Assembly (NCBI GenBank): GCA_002430835.1
Contig: DJDA01000128.1
Coordinates: 507-36,368 of the forward strand
Direction of reading: 5' to 3'
Origin: Brevundimonas sp. UBA5936
Lineage (GTDB): Bacteria > Pseudomonadota > Alphaproteobacteria > Caulobacterales > Caulobacteraceae
Length of the DNA stretch: 35,862 nt
The notes beneath the pieces are model-generated. The model saw only the letters and a program-made list of their open reading frames with translations. It searched no databases and was not told the DNA's origin. Positions 24,525-32,304 of the stretch are shown one piece after another. Numbering within the stretch: the first letter of the stretch is position 1; the number at the start of each line of letters is the position of its first letter. Both the position numbers and the translations under genes were made by a program.

Positions 24525-24546
24525 GCGGCTCCCGAGCGGGAGCCGC
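24525..24546. repeat. Perfect hairpin between two Crp/Fnr genes
   Basis: GCGGCTCCC (24525-24533), loop GAGC, GGGAGCCGC (24538-24546): 9-base perfect arms in the 78-base gap. It sits 10 bases after the stop of the minus-strand gene ending at 24556. No T-run follows on that strand, so it may be a weak terminator, an mRNA stability element or an attenuator. Confidence 0.5.
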
Positions 24547-24555
24547 TCCTTCCCG

Positions 24556-25344
24556 TCAGGCAATCCTCCTGAGGGGCGACTCCGGCGCCTGAAGGAAGCT
24601 CTTGCTTTCAGGAGCGCGCACAGGCGCGGCCCGGTCGGCGAGGCTCGCAGCGGGGGCGACGCAGCAAGAGGCGGCCCGAAGACCTTCCAAATCCAGGATG
24701 CGGACCCGCCCCCTGCCGAAACGAACCAGACCCAGAGCCTGGAGCCGGGCCGCTGCGACATTGACGCTGGTGCGCTGGACGCCCAACATCTGGCCGAACT
24801 GGGCCTGTGTGATGTGCAGCGGCGCGCCGGCGGATCCCTCGTGCAGTCGTACAATCCATTTGGCGAGCCGATCCAGGACCGCATGGGAGGCGTTGCAGCA
24901 GGCCTCGGCCTCCAGTCCACGCAGACGCTGCTGCGCCTGCAGCATGACAAGTCGTGTCAGCCAATCCCGACCGAGCGTGTCGAGGATCGAGGCCGCGGGG
25001 GTGCTGAACAGCAGGGTTTCCACCAGAGGGACGGCCACTGGACCAGGGGAGGTCGGCCATAGGGCGCGGTCCCATCCTTGAACCGCCCCGGCGGGTACGA
25101 GCGAAACACAGATGTCGCGGGCCCCCGGGAACAGGCCCACCGCGCCGTTCAAGACGAAATGCAGTTCGTGCTCGGCGAGTGCCCGGCCGAAGCTTTGAGT
25201 CCGTTGCAGACGGCCTGTCGCATCTATTCGCTGTCGAGCTTCAAGCGGCAGCGCTTGAAAGACCGGATGGTCGGCGACCCCCAGTTCGCGGGCGGGGGCG
25301 GTGATGAAGGCACGGCTAGGCGAGAACGAAGACAAACGCGACAT
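24556..25344 (-). CDS. Crp/Fnr family transcriptional regulator
   Basis: A 262-residue relative of the regulator at 13929. It has a degenerate sensor roll (about 25-150), then CNASHAVLDRLAKWIVRL and the winged helix with ITQAQFGQMLGVQRTSVN (about 185-205). The last 40 residues are a variable, Pro/Ala/Ser-rich extension. The effector is unknown, and neither FNR cysteines nor a CRP-type cAMP pocket is seen. The start at 25344 has GGAGGA seven bases ahead; an ATG at 25374 is also in frame. It is divergent from two small membrane-protein genes across a 175-base region that carries the palindrome at 25475. Confidence 0.87.
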   Translation of the reverse strand: MSRLSSFSPSRAFITAPARELGVADHPVFQALPLEARQRIDATGRLQRTQSFGRALAEHELHFVLNGAVGLFPGARDICVSLVPAGAVQGWDRALWPTSPGPVAVPLVETLLFSTPAASILDTLGRDWLTRLVMLQAQQRLRGLEAEACCNASHAVLDRLAKWIVRLHEGSAGAPLHITQAQFGQMLGVQRTSVNVAAARLQALGLVRFGRGRVRILDLEGLRAASCCVAPAASLADRAAPVRAPESKSFLQAPESPLRRIA

Positions 25345-25474
25345 GGGAATTCCTCCACGCCGGGAGCATGGCATGCCGCCGAAGAGCTCACGTTCACATG
25401 GGTTAAGCCGCAGGCTTTAAGAGCTGTCGGCGCCGGGTTCCGCTTGTCCGAAGGCGTCCTTAGGGCAACCTCAG

Positions 25475-25484
25475 TTCGTACGAA
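25475..25484. promoter_or_regulatory. Perfect 10-base palindrome in a divergent promoter region
   Basis: TTCGTACGAA lies between the minus-strand Crp/Fnr gene (start 25344) and the plus-strand small membrane gene (start 25520). Its position 36 bases ahead of the latter suits an operator. The binding factor is unknown. Confidence 0.35.
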
Positions 25485-25519
25485 TGATTGTGGAGCGGCT
25501 GAGCATCAGGAGTCTGACC

Positions 25520-25798
25520 ATGCCGCCAAGCCCACACGAAAAATCCGCCAACGCTGTTCACGAGCAGCGTCCGATTGAAGCGCAGTACGCCCGCCAGGGT
25601 CGCGGCGGGAGGCGCATTATGATCATCCTCGCGGCGGGCCTCGCCTTGACGGCTGTGGGGTTCGGCCTGGTTTGGCTATCCTGGTCGAAGCCCCTTTCGG
25701 AAGCGCCCGTCGACAACGGTCTGCTTCCGGAGGCCGCGCCTTATTTTCAGGACGACGGCCAGGGGGCCGGGGCGCCTGCAAGGGAAACGCCGCGATGA
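25520..25798 (+). CDS. Small single-span membrane protein (92 aa)
   Basis: A 92-residue protein: hydrophilic N-terminus (about 1-32), one transmembrane helix (about 34-56, IILAAGLALTAVGFGLVWLSW) and an acidic/Pro-rich tail. AGGAG lies eight bases ahead of the chosen ATG; the frame is open further upstream without a comparable site. It overlaps the next gene by ATGA. Family not recognised. Confidence 0.65.
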   Translation: MPPSPHEKSANAVHEQRPIEAQYARQGRGGRRIMIILAAGLALTAVGFGLVWLSWSKPLSEAPVDNGLLPEAAPYFQDDGQGAGAPARETPR

Positions 25799-25977
25799 GA
25801 GGCGCGCATTTAATGCAGTGCTTCGCAGGCCTGGTCCTGATCGGGCTCGGGCTCATAACGGCAAGCTCCAGCTTTCAGATTGGAGATGCCTCGCCGCTGG
25901 GCCGGGCCTGGGCGGCCCTGGCGGCGGGTCTGTTTCTCGTGCTCGATCAGATCATGTTTCGCAGGGACGCTCCGTGA
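25795..25977 (+). CDS. Small membrane protein with two helices (60 aa)
   Basis: A 60-residue protein with two hydrophobic helices (about 8-25 and 38-53) joined by a short loop, and a basic C-terminal RRD. The ATGA overlap with the 92-residue gene indicates translational coupling and perhaps a two-component membrane assembly. No family is recognised. Confidence 0.6.
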   Translation: MRGAHLMQCFAGLVLIGLGLITASSSFQIGDASPLGRAWAALAAGLFLVLDQIMFRRDAP

Positions 25978-26226
25978 CGTCGCCATCTATCGGGGAGACG
26001 TGGAAGAACGCCGCGCCCCCGGAGCGGCTGCTCGCCGAAGGGAGAGCGTTCGCCGGCAGATCAACCGGATGGAGCGCTTGCGGAAAAGGGCCTGGAGCAA
26101 GCTGCTGTTGCGGCTGGGCGTAATCCGTTGGACCTGGCCTAGCCTTGAGCATGCGTTCGGGCATAGGCGACGCCGCTGTCGCGGGCGCCGGGAAGGCCTG
26201 ATGAGGGAAACGCCGCGTCGATCTGT

Positions 26227-26709
26227 TTAGGCGTTTCGATGTGCCTCCGTACCCAAGTCGGAAGGCGCCATGAGGTCGGCGAGAGCGGCGACGGCGCCGG
26301 CGATCTGGCGTCGCTTGTTCGGCGACAACAGCGCGAGCCTCGCCAGCACATCCGCATGAAGTAGGTCCGGCGCCTCGGCCAAGGCCTTGTGCCCCGGTTC
26401 GGTCAGGCGCGCGTGGACGATGCGACGATCCGTGGTCGATCTGTACCGGACGATGAGGCCGCGCGCCTCCAGTCGGTCGAGCACCGCCACCACGGTCGGC
26501 GGCGACATGGAGACGTCCTGGGAAATGGCGCGGGTGCTGACCTCGCCGAGACGACGGATGGATTGCAGCACCAGAAGCTGGGGGAGAGTCAGGCCTGTCA
26601 GCCGGGCGATCTCGCGCGAGCGGACGTCGATCGCCTGGGCGATGCGGCGGACCGAGCGCACCAATGACGCCGTGGCGTCCGCGGCTGACGGCAGGGGAAT
26701 TTCGCTCAT
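26227..26709 (-). CDS. MarR family transcriptional regulator
   Basis: A 160-residue winged-helix regulator. N- and C-terminal helices form the dimer interface. The DNA-binding core (about 40-110) includes LTLPQLLVLQSIRRLGEVSTRAISQDVSMSPPTVV and the wing segment RSTTDRRIVHARLTEPG, with the conserved DRR. Members usually repress divergent genes and respond to small ligands. Its divergent neighbour, 64 bases away, is the NAGGN osmolyte operon, so it is a candidate regulator of that operon. No strong ribosome site precedes the ATG. Confidence 0.9.
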   Translation of the reverse strand: MSEIPLPSAADATASLVRSVRRIAQAIDVRSREIARLTGLTLPQLLVLQSIRRLGEVSTRAISQDVSMSPPTVVAVLDRLEARGLIVRYRSTTDRRIVHARLTEPGHKALAEAPDLLHADVLARLALLSPNKRRQIAGAVAALADLMAPSDLGTEAHRNA

Positions 26710-26714
26710 TGGGT

Positions 26715-26732
26715 TGAACTCATTCGTGAACT
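26715..26732. promoter_or_regulatory. Tandem TGAACT repeats in the MarR/NAGGN divergent region
   Basis: TGAACT occurs at 26715-26720 and again at 26727-26732, six bases apart, just ahead of the MarR start and upstream of the amidotransferase gene. The period of about one helical turn suits a regulator contacting one DNA face. Classical MarR sites are inverted repeats, so the assignment to MarR is tentative. Confidence 0.35.
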
Positions 26733-26773
26733 AACCATTTGTACGCGCTGCATCCATATTTCAAGGAGGACCC

Positions 26774-28549
26774 ATGTGCGGTCTTAGCGGCGAGATCAAC
26801 TTCGACGGGCGCCCGGCCGACACCGGCGCGGTACAGCGGATGACGGACGCCCTCTCGCCCCGGGGACCGGATGGGTCCGGCATAGTGATGCGTGGGCCAG
26901 TGGGATTGGGGCATCGGCGCCTCATGATCATCGACCTGTCGGAGAAGGCGCAGCAACCGATGGTGGACGCCGATCTGGGCGTCACCCTGGCCTTCAACGG
27001 CTGCATCTACAACTATCCGGAATTGCGCGAGGAGCTTCAGGGCCTGGGTTTCCGCTTCTTCTCGCACGGCGACACGGAGGTGATCATCAAGGCCTGGAAG
27101 GCCTGGGGCGAGGCCTGCGTCGAGCGGTTCAAGGGGATGTTCGCCTTCGTCCTGCACGAGCGCGACAGCGGTCGGATCGTGATCGCGCGCGACCGTTTCG
27201 GCATCAAGCCGCTGTATCTGGCCGAACAAGGCAGGCGGCTGCGTTTCGCCTCGACCCTCCCGGCGCTTCTGGCGGCGGGCGACGTCGACAGGACAATCGA
27301 TCCGGTGGGTCTGCACCATTATATGACCTTTCATGCGGTGGTGCCGCCGCCGCACACCATCCTGAAGGGGGTGAAGAAGTTTCCGCCGGCGACGATACGG
27401 GTGATCGAGCCGGACGGCGCGTCGCGCGCACGGGTCTACTGGCGCGCGGACATGACGCGCCACGCCGAAGACGCCGCCCTGACCGCCGAGGACTGGCGCG
27501 ACCAGGTGCTGGACGGCCTGCGCATGGCGGTAAAGCGCCGCATGATCGCCGATGTGCCCGTCGGCGTGCTGCTGTCGGGCGGAGTGGATTCCAGCCTGAT
27601 CGTCGGCCTGCTGGCCGAACTGGGTCAGAAGGACCTGATGACCTTTTCGGTCGGTTTCGAGGAGGCTAACGGCGAGAAGGGAGACGAGTTCGTCTATTCC
27701 GACCTAATCGCCAGACACTATGGGACGAAGCACCATCAGATCTTCGTGCCGCACCAGCGGCTGATGGAGGCTCTGCCGGGCACGATCGGCGCCATGTCCG
27801 AGCCGATGGTCAGCTATGACAATGTCGGCTTCTACCTGCTGAGCCAGGAAGTCTCGAAACACATCAAGGTCGTCCAGTCCGGGCAAGGGGCCGACGAGGT
27901 GTTCGGCGGCTACCATTGGTATCCTCCGATGGTCGGGGCCGCCGACCCTGTCGAAGCCTACGCCGGCGCCTTCTTCGACCGCAGCCACGAAACCCTGAAA
28001 ACCCAGTTGAACGGCGCCTATATGACGGATGTCGATGTCAGCCGGGCTCTGGTCGAGGCGCATTTCGCGCAAGCCGGGGCGGAGACCTCTGTCGACAAGG
28101 CGCTGCGGCTGGATAGCCAGGTGATGCTGGTCGATGATCCGGTGAAGCGGGTTGATAACATGACCATGGCCTGGGGACTGGAGGCGCGCGTGCCCTTCCT
28201 GGACCATGAACTGGTCGAACTGGCCGGACGTATCCCGCCGGAACACAAGCTGGCCCAGGGCGGCAAAGGCGTGCTCAAGGCGGCGGCGCGCCTTGTCGTC
28301 CCATCAGAGGTGATCGATCGCAAGAAGGGCTACTTCCCGGTGCCCGCGCTCAAATACATCCAGGGTCCCTATCTCGACATGGTGCGCGAGACCCTGACCA
28401 ATCAGGCGGCGCGCGACCGCGGGCTGTTCGACAGGGCCTACCTGGATCGGCTGTTCAACGACCCGACAGGCCATATCACCCCTTTGCGTGGTTCGGAGCT
28501 GTGGCAGGTCGCCGTCCTCGAGATGTGGATGCAGCAACATGGCGTCTGA
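26774..28549 (+). CDS. asnB: N-acetylglutaminylglutamine amidotransferase (asparagine-synthetase-like)
   Basis: A 591-residue class II glutamine amidotransferase fused to an asparagine-synthetase-type domain. The processed nucleophile would be Cys2 (MCGLSGE). The glutaminase half includes FNGCIYNYPELREEL and the synthetase half the PP-loop SGGVDSS at 268-274. In the NAGGN pathway it uses glutamine nitrogen and ATP to amidate N-acetylglutaminylglutamine, giving the osmolyte NAGGN. Assignment against ordinary asparagine synthetase rests on the FNGC variant and the adjacent GNAT/ATP-grasp and M42 genes, the known TIGR03104/03103/03106 trio. A strong AAGGAGG site is present. It overlaps the next gene by 11 bases. 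Confidence 0.95.
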   Translation: MCGLSGEINFDGRPADTGAVQRMTDALSPRGPDGSGIVMRGPVGLGHRRLMIIDLSEKAQQPMVDADLGVTLAFNGCIYNYPELREELQGLGFRFFSHGDTEVIIKAWKAWGEACVERFKGMFAFVLHERDSGRIVIARDRFGIKPLYLAEQGRRLRFASTLPALLAAGDVDRTIDPVGLHHYMTFHAVVPPPHTILKGVKKFPPATIRVIEPDGASRARVYWRADMTRHAEDAALTAEDWRDQVLDGLRMAVKRRMIADVPVGVLLSGGVDSSLIVGLLAELGQKDLMTFSVGFEEANGEKGDEFVYSDLIARHYGTKHHQIFVPHQRLMEALPGTIGAMSEPMVSYDNVGFYLLSQEVSKHIKVVQSGQGADEVFGGYHWYPPMVGAADPVEAYAGAFFDRSHETLKTQLNGAYMTDVDVSRALVEAHFAQAGAETSVDKALRLDSQVMLVDDPVKRVDNMTMAWGLEARVPFLDHELVELAGRIPPEHKLAQGGKGVLKAAARLVVPSEVIDRKKGYFPVPALKYIQGPYLDMVRETLTNQAARDRGLFDRAYLDRLFNDPTGHITPLRGSELWQVAVLEMWMQQHGV

Positions 28550-30284
28550 TCTTCGTCTCGCGCGTCCCAAGGCGCACCGGCTGAAACGCATGCGTCATGA
28601 AGGCCTCAAACCGCCCGTGCTCTCGGGACGTGAGTCCGTGCGCGATGCCGTCCTTGACTGCGGCTGGGGCCGCCTTCTGTTCGCCCAGACCTTCGAGACC
28701 GCCGCGCCTCTGGTCGAGGCTCTGCGCGCGGAGGGGCCGGATCGCCGCGACATCGCCTTCTATGTCCGCAATCCCCACGTCCTGCTGGCCTCGGCGCCGC
28801 AGGAACTGTTCCTCGATCCGTCCCATACCTATCGGCTGGACCTGGCGACCTATCGGTCCAGCCGCCGTCAGCCGCGGGGCTTCACCATTCGCCGTCTGAT
28901 GTCGGAAGCGGACGCCCAGGCGGTCAATGATATCTACGCCAAGCGTCGCATGGTGCAGGCTCCGCTGGATTTCCTCTGGTCGCATCGCGACGACCGGACC
29001 CTCTCCTATTTCGTCGCGGAGGACCTGACGACCGGAGCGGTGATCGGCACGGTGACGGGCGTGAACCACGCTCGCGCCTTCGAGGATCCGGAGAACGGCG
29101 CATCCCTCTGGTGCCTGGCGGTCGATCCCCAGGCGACACAGCCGGGAATCGGCGAGGCTCTGGTTCGCCGTCTGGCGGAGCACTTCAGGACGCACGGCCT
29201 GGCCCACATGGACCTGTCGGTCATGCACGATAACGCCCAAGCGATCGCCCTCTATGAGAAGCTGGGTTTCCGGCGCGTCCATTTCTTCGGCGTGAAGCGC
29301 AAGAACCCGATCAACGAAGCCTTGTTCGTCGGGCCCTCGGATGATCATGCGCTCAATCCCTATGCGCGGATCATCGTGGACGAAGCGCGGCGACGGGGCA
29401 TCCAGACCGATATCATCGACTCGGAAGGAGGGCTGTTTCGCCTTTCCTGGGGCGGACGCTCCGTCCGCTGCCGCGAAAGCCTTTCGGAGCTGACCTCGGC
29501 CGTGGCTCTCAGCATCTGCGACGACAAGCGGGTGACCCGCAGGATCGTGGAAGCCGCCGGGGTGCGCGTGCCGCGCCGCATCGATCCGCAGGATCTCGGC
29601 GCGATCGACGAAGCGCTGGAGACCTATGGTCAGCTGGTGGTCAAGCCTGCGCGAGGGGAACAGGGCAAGGGCGTGGCCGTGGGTTTGAAGTCCATGGCCG
29701 ACGTCCAGGCGGCTCTGCTGCGCGCTCGGCGTATCTGTCCGGAAGTCCTTGTCGAGGAGCAGGTGGAAGGCGAGGATCTGCGCCTGGTCGTGATCGACTA
29801 TGAGGTCGTGGCCTGCGCCGTACGGCGTCCGCCGCGCGTCATCGGCGACGGACGCTCGACCTTGCGGGCCCTCATCGAGCATCAGAGCCGTCGGCGCGCC
29901 GCGGCCACCGCGGGCGAATCCAGCATTCCCATCGATGCGGAAACGGAGCGCACCCTGGCGGAGGCCGGTTATGGCCTGGATGACGTCGCAGGGGAGGGCG
30001 AGGAGATCCTCGTCCGCAAGGCGGCCAACCTGCATCTCGGCGGCACCATCCATGACGTGACGGACGAGGTGCATCCGGTTCTGGTCGAAGCGGCCGTGGC
30101 GGCGGCGCGGGCCATCGACATCCCGGTGACGGGGATCGACCTCATGGTGCGTGCGCCGAATCAGCCAGATTACGCCTTCATCGAGGCCAATGAGCGCCCT
30201 GGCCTGGCCAATCACGAACCCCGCCCCACGGCAGAACGGTTCATCGATCTGCTGTTCCCGCTGTCGGCGCGCCCCGACGCCTGA
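28539..30284 (+). CDS. ngg: N-acetylglutaminylglutamine synthetase (GNAT/ATP-grasp fusion)
   Basis: A 581-residue two-domain enzyme. A GNAT acetyltransferase domain (about 110-270; acetyl-CoA loop around QPGIGEALVRRL, and NAQAIALYEKLGF) is followed by an ATP-grasp ligase domain (about 300-575; VVKPARGEQGKGVAV with Lys369, and FIEANERPGLANHEP). It makes N-acetylglutaminylglutamine from two glutamines, acetyl-CoA and ATP. The C-terminal half resembles the ATP-grasp of cyanophycin synthetase and glutathione synthetase-like enzymes. The start inside the end of the amidotransferase gene is the best N-terminus. The M42 gene follows four bases later. Confidence 0.93.
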   Translation: MASDLRLARPKAHRLKRMRHEGLKPPVLSGRESVRDAVLDCGWGRLLFAQTFETAAPLVEALRAEGPDRRDIAFYVRNPHVLLASAPQELFLDPSHTYRLDLATYRSSRRQPRGFTIRRLMSEADAQAVNDIYAKRRMVQAPLDFLWSHRDDRTLSYFVAEDLTTGAVIGTVTGVNHARAFEDPENGASLWCLAVDPQATQPGIGEALVRRLAEHFRTHGLAHMDLSVMHDNAQAIALYEKLGFRRVHFFGVKRKNPINEALFVGPSDDHALNPYARIIVDEARRRGIQTDIIDSEGGLFRLSWGGRSVRCRESLSELTSAVALSICDDKRVTRRIVEAAGVRVPRRIDPQDLGAIDEALETYGQLVVKPARGEQGKGVAVGLKSMADVQAALLRARRICPEVLVEEQVEGEDLRLVVIDYEVVACAVRRPPRVIGDGRSTLRALIEHQSRRRAAATAGESSIPIDAETERTLAEAGYGLDDVAGEGEEILVRKAANLHLGGTIHDVTDEVHPVLVEAAVAAARAIDIPVTGIDLMVRAPNQPDYAFIEANERPGLANHEPRPTAERFIDLLFPLSARPDA

Positions 30285-30288
30285 GACT

Positions 30289-31425
30289 ATGTCAGGAGCG
30301 ACCTTGACCTCCCCGAAGATCGACCTGGACTACCTGAACGCCCGCCTGGGGGAACTCCTGAACCTGCCCAGTCCGACGGGCTACACGGACGAAGCCGTCT
30401 GGGCCCTGTGCCGAGAGCTGGAGCGTCTGGGCCTGGATTATGAACTGACCCGACGCGGCGCGATCCGGGTGCGCCTGCCGGGTCTCGAAGCTATTCCGGC
30501 GCGGGCCATCGTGGCGCACGTCGATACGCTCGGCGCCCAGGTGAAGGCGGTGAAGGACAACGGCAGGCTGGAGCTTGTGCCGATCGGCCACTGGTCGTCA
30601 CGCTTCGCCGAGGGCGCGCGCTGCACCGTCTTCGCGGAAGGCGGAAGCTATCGCGGAACGATCCTTCCCCTGAAGGCCTCCGGGCACGCCTTCAACGAAG
30701 AGGTGGACGATCAACCCGTCAATTGGCGTCAGGTCGAACTGCGGATCGACGTCGTGACCCACGGGCGGGCCGACACCCTGGCTCTGGGCGTGGATGTCGG
30801 CGACATTGTCGCCATCGACGCCCAGCCCGAGTTCACCGACAGCGGCTTCATCGTGTCGCGTCATCTGGACGACAAGGCCGGCGTCGCGGTCATGCTGGCC
30901 GCTCTGGAATGCATGTTGCGCGAAGAACGCACGCCCACGGTCGATACCTGGTGGCTGTTCACCATCGCCGAAGAGGTGGGCCTGGGCGCCTCCGCCGTGC
31001 TCGTTCCGGACGTCGCGGCGATGGTCACGGTGGACAACGGAACCACCGCGCCGGGTCAGAACTCGTCCGAGTTCGGCGTCACCATCGCCATGGCGGATCA
31101 GACGGGTCCCTTCGACTGGCACCTTTCCCGAAAGCTGGTCCAACTGGCGCGGGATCACGACATCCCGCACCAGAAAGACGTGTTCCGTTACTACCGTTCG
31201 GATTCCGCCTCTGCATTGGAATCCGGCGCCGACATCCGCACGGCCCTGGTGACGTTCGGCGTGGACGCCAGCCATGGCTACGAACGCATCCATCAGAGCG
31301 CTCTGGTCGATCTGGCTCGCCTCCTGATCGCTTACGCCCAGAGCGAGGTGGAAATCGGACGCGACGCGCGGGCGCTGACAGGCGTCAGGGGATTCACGCA
31401 TCAGCCGAACAATTCGACGAACTGA
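30289..31425 (+). CDS. NAGGN-system M42 family metallopeptidase
   Basis: A 378-residue M42 (tetrahedral aminopeptidase-type) zinc hydrolase. Metal and catalytic residues are visible: His77 (AHVDTLG), Asp194 (LDDKAG), Glu228/Glu229 (AEEVG), Asp249 (TVDNGT) and His335 (YERIHQ). In this operon type the protein is the TIGR03106 member, presumably turning over or tailoring the osmolyte dipeptide; direct biochemical evidence is not known to me. The ATG 30289 is four bases after the ngg stop. An in-frame TTG at 30304 has a better AGGAG site five bases ahead and may be the true start. Confidence 0.92.
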   Translation: MSGATLTSPKIDLDYLNARLGELLNLPSPTGYTDEAVWALCRELERLGLDYELTRRGAIRVRLPGLEAIPARAIVAHVDTLGAQVKAVKDNGRLELVPIGHWSSRFAEGARCTVFAEGGSYRGTILPLKASGHAFNEEVDDQPVNWRQVELRIDVVTHGRADTLALGVDVGDIVAIDAQPEFTDSGFIVSRHLDDKAGVAVMLAALECMLREERTPTVDTWWLFTIAEEVGLGASAVLVPDVAAMVTVDNGTTAPGQNSSEFGVTIAMADQTGPFDWHLSRKLVQLARDHDIPHQKDVFRYYRSDSASALESGADIRTALVTFGVDASHGYERIHQSALVDLARLLIAYAQSEVEIGRDARALTGVRGFTHQPNNSTN

Positions 31426-31666
31426 CGCCCACCTGGCCGTCGGGACGAAGGGAAGACCGAGGTCCTTCTCAGCCTGAGACGCCATATCCTGCGCACATCG
31501 AAATCCTGTTCTCGCCGGGCGGCAGCGGAGCGCGAGCCGTCACGCCGGGCGTCTGGCACTCGAAAGCGGGCGGAATCTCCTGCAGGACCATCGCCAGCCT
31601 GCGTCATATCGTTCGGGCTCGGAACCGCATGGCTTGGGGCCGATTGGGTCAGGCGAAGGAGGAGCC

Positions 31667-31891
31667 ATGAACCAGACCCATGTCATCGAACGCGCTTTTG
31701 AAATCGCCGAGCGAGACCACGCCTGCCTTAAAGTCAGCGACGTGCGCGAAGCGCTTTCCCGGGAAGGCTATACGATCAGCGATCTGATGCATCTGGAAGG
31801 CTGGAGCATCCGCGAGCAACTGAGACGGCGGATGAAGGCGCGCGGCGCCCGCGCGGTTCGTCGCGTCGAACTGGCCGAGAGCCGGCCATGA
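31667..31891 (+). CDS. Small hypothetical protein (74 aa)
   Basis: A 74-residue charged, helical protein (VIERAFEIAERDHACLKVSDVREAL...LMHLEGWSIREQLRRRMKARG). The middle could be a small helix-turn-helix, but no family is recognised. AAGGAGGAGCC gives a strong ribosome site. It ends in an ATGA overlap with the DUF2231-like gene. The 241 bases before it hold no convincing gene; GGAAC at 31621 followed after 15 bases by CGATT is an imperfect EcfG-like element. Confidence 0.65.
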   Translation: MNQTHVIERAFEIAERDHACLKVSDVREALSREGYTISDLMHLEGWSIREQLRRRMKARGARAVRRVELAESRP

Positions 31892-32304
31892 CCGCGACGG
31901 CAGGTCCGGGGCGGGCCTTGCAGGGGCTGATCCTGAGCGTTCCGGTGGCCCTGTTCAGCCTCGGGACCGCGACGGACGCGGTCTATCTCCGGAACGCGCA
32001 GATGCAGTGGAGCAACTTCTCTTCCTGGGCGATCGTCGGCGGTCTGGTCTTCGGCGGGGCGGCTTTCGTATGGAGCCTGATCGACCTGGCCTGGGGGCGT
32101 CGCGGGGTCTTGCGTCTTCTGTACAGCGGCGTCCTCGGGGCCTTGTGCCTTGTCGGCGTTGCGAACGCATTCAAGCATAGTCAGGACGGATGGAGCTCCG
32201 TGGGGGCGCTCGGCGTCACCCTGTCCGCCCTGTGCTGCGGTCTGGCGCTGATTGCGGGCTGGCTGCGCTATTCCGGGATGCTGGACGAGGAGGCTGGCCG
32301 ATGA
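31888..32304 (+). CDS. DUF2231-like membrane protein
   Basis: A 138-residue protein with four predicted membrane helices (about 12-30, 45-66, 74-95 and 108-125). The N-terminal LSVPVALFSLGTATDAVYLRN and QWSNFSSWAIVGGL pattern matches DUF2231 proteins, which often neighbour periplasmic redox enzymes. Here it is coupled by ATGA to both the 74-residue gene and the sorbosone-dehydrogenase-like lipoprotein. A role in supplying electrons or anchoring that enzyme is inference. Confidence 0.8.
   Translation: MTATAGPGRALQGLILSVPVALFSLGTATDAVYLRNAQMQWSNFSSWAIVGGLVFGGAAFVWSLIDLAWGRRGVLRLLYSGVLGALCLVGVANAFKHSQDGWSSVGALGVTLSALCCGLALIAGWLRYSGMLDEEAGR

Noticed and set aside
25974..26230. Two short plus-strand frames after the 60-residue membrane gene (a GTG-start frame from 25974 and an ATG frame from 26070).
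   Set aside because: The first ends in Cys/Trp-rich low-quality sequence; the second is Arg-rich with no ribosome site. Neither resembles a real protein. The 249-base stretch otherwise shows nothing clear.
26774..28549. Ordinary asparagine synthetase B.
   Set aside because: The FNGC variant in the glutaminase domain and the overlapping GNAT/ATP-grasp and M42 genes fit the NAGGN amidotransferase better.
31426..31666. Search for a gene after the M42 gene.
   Set aside because: Open frames here are out-of-frame continuations with no start signals; only the imperfect GGAAC element at 31621 was kept.
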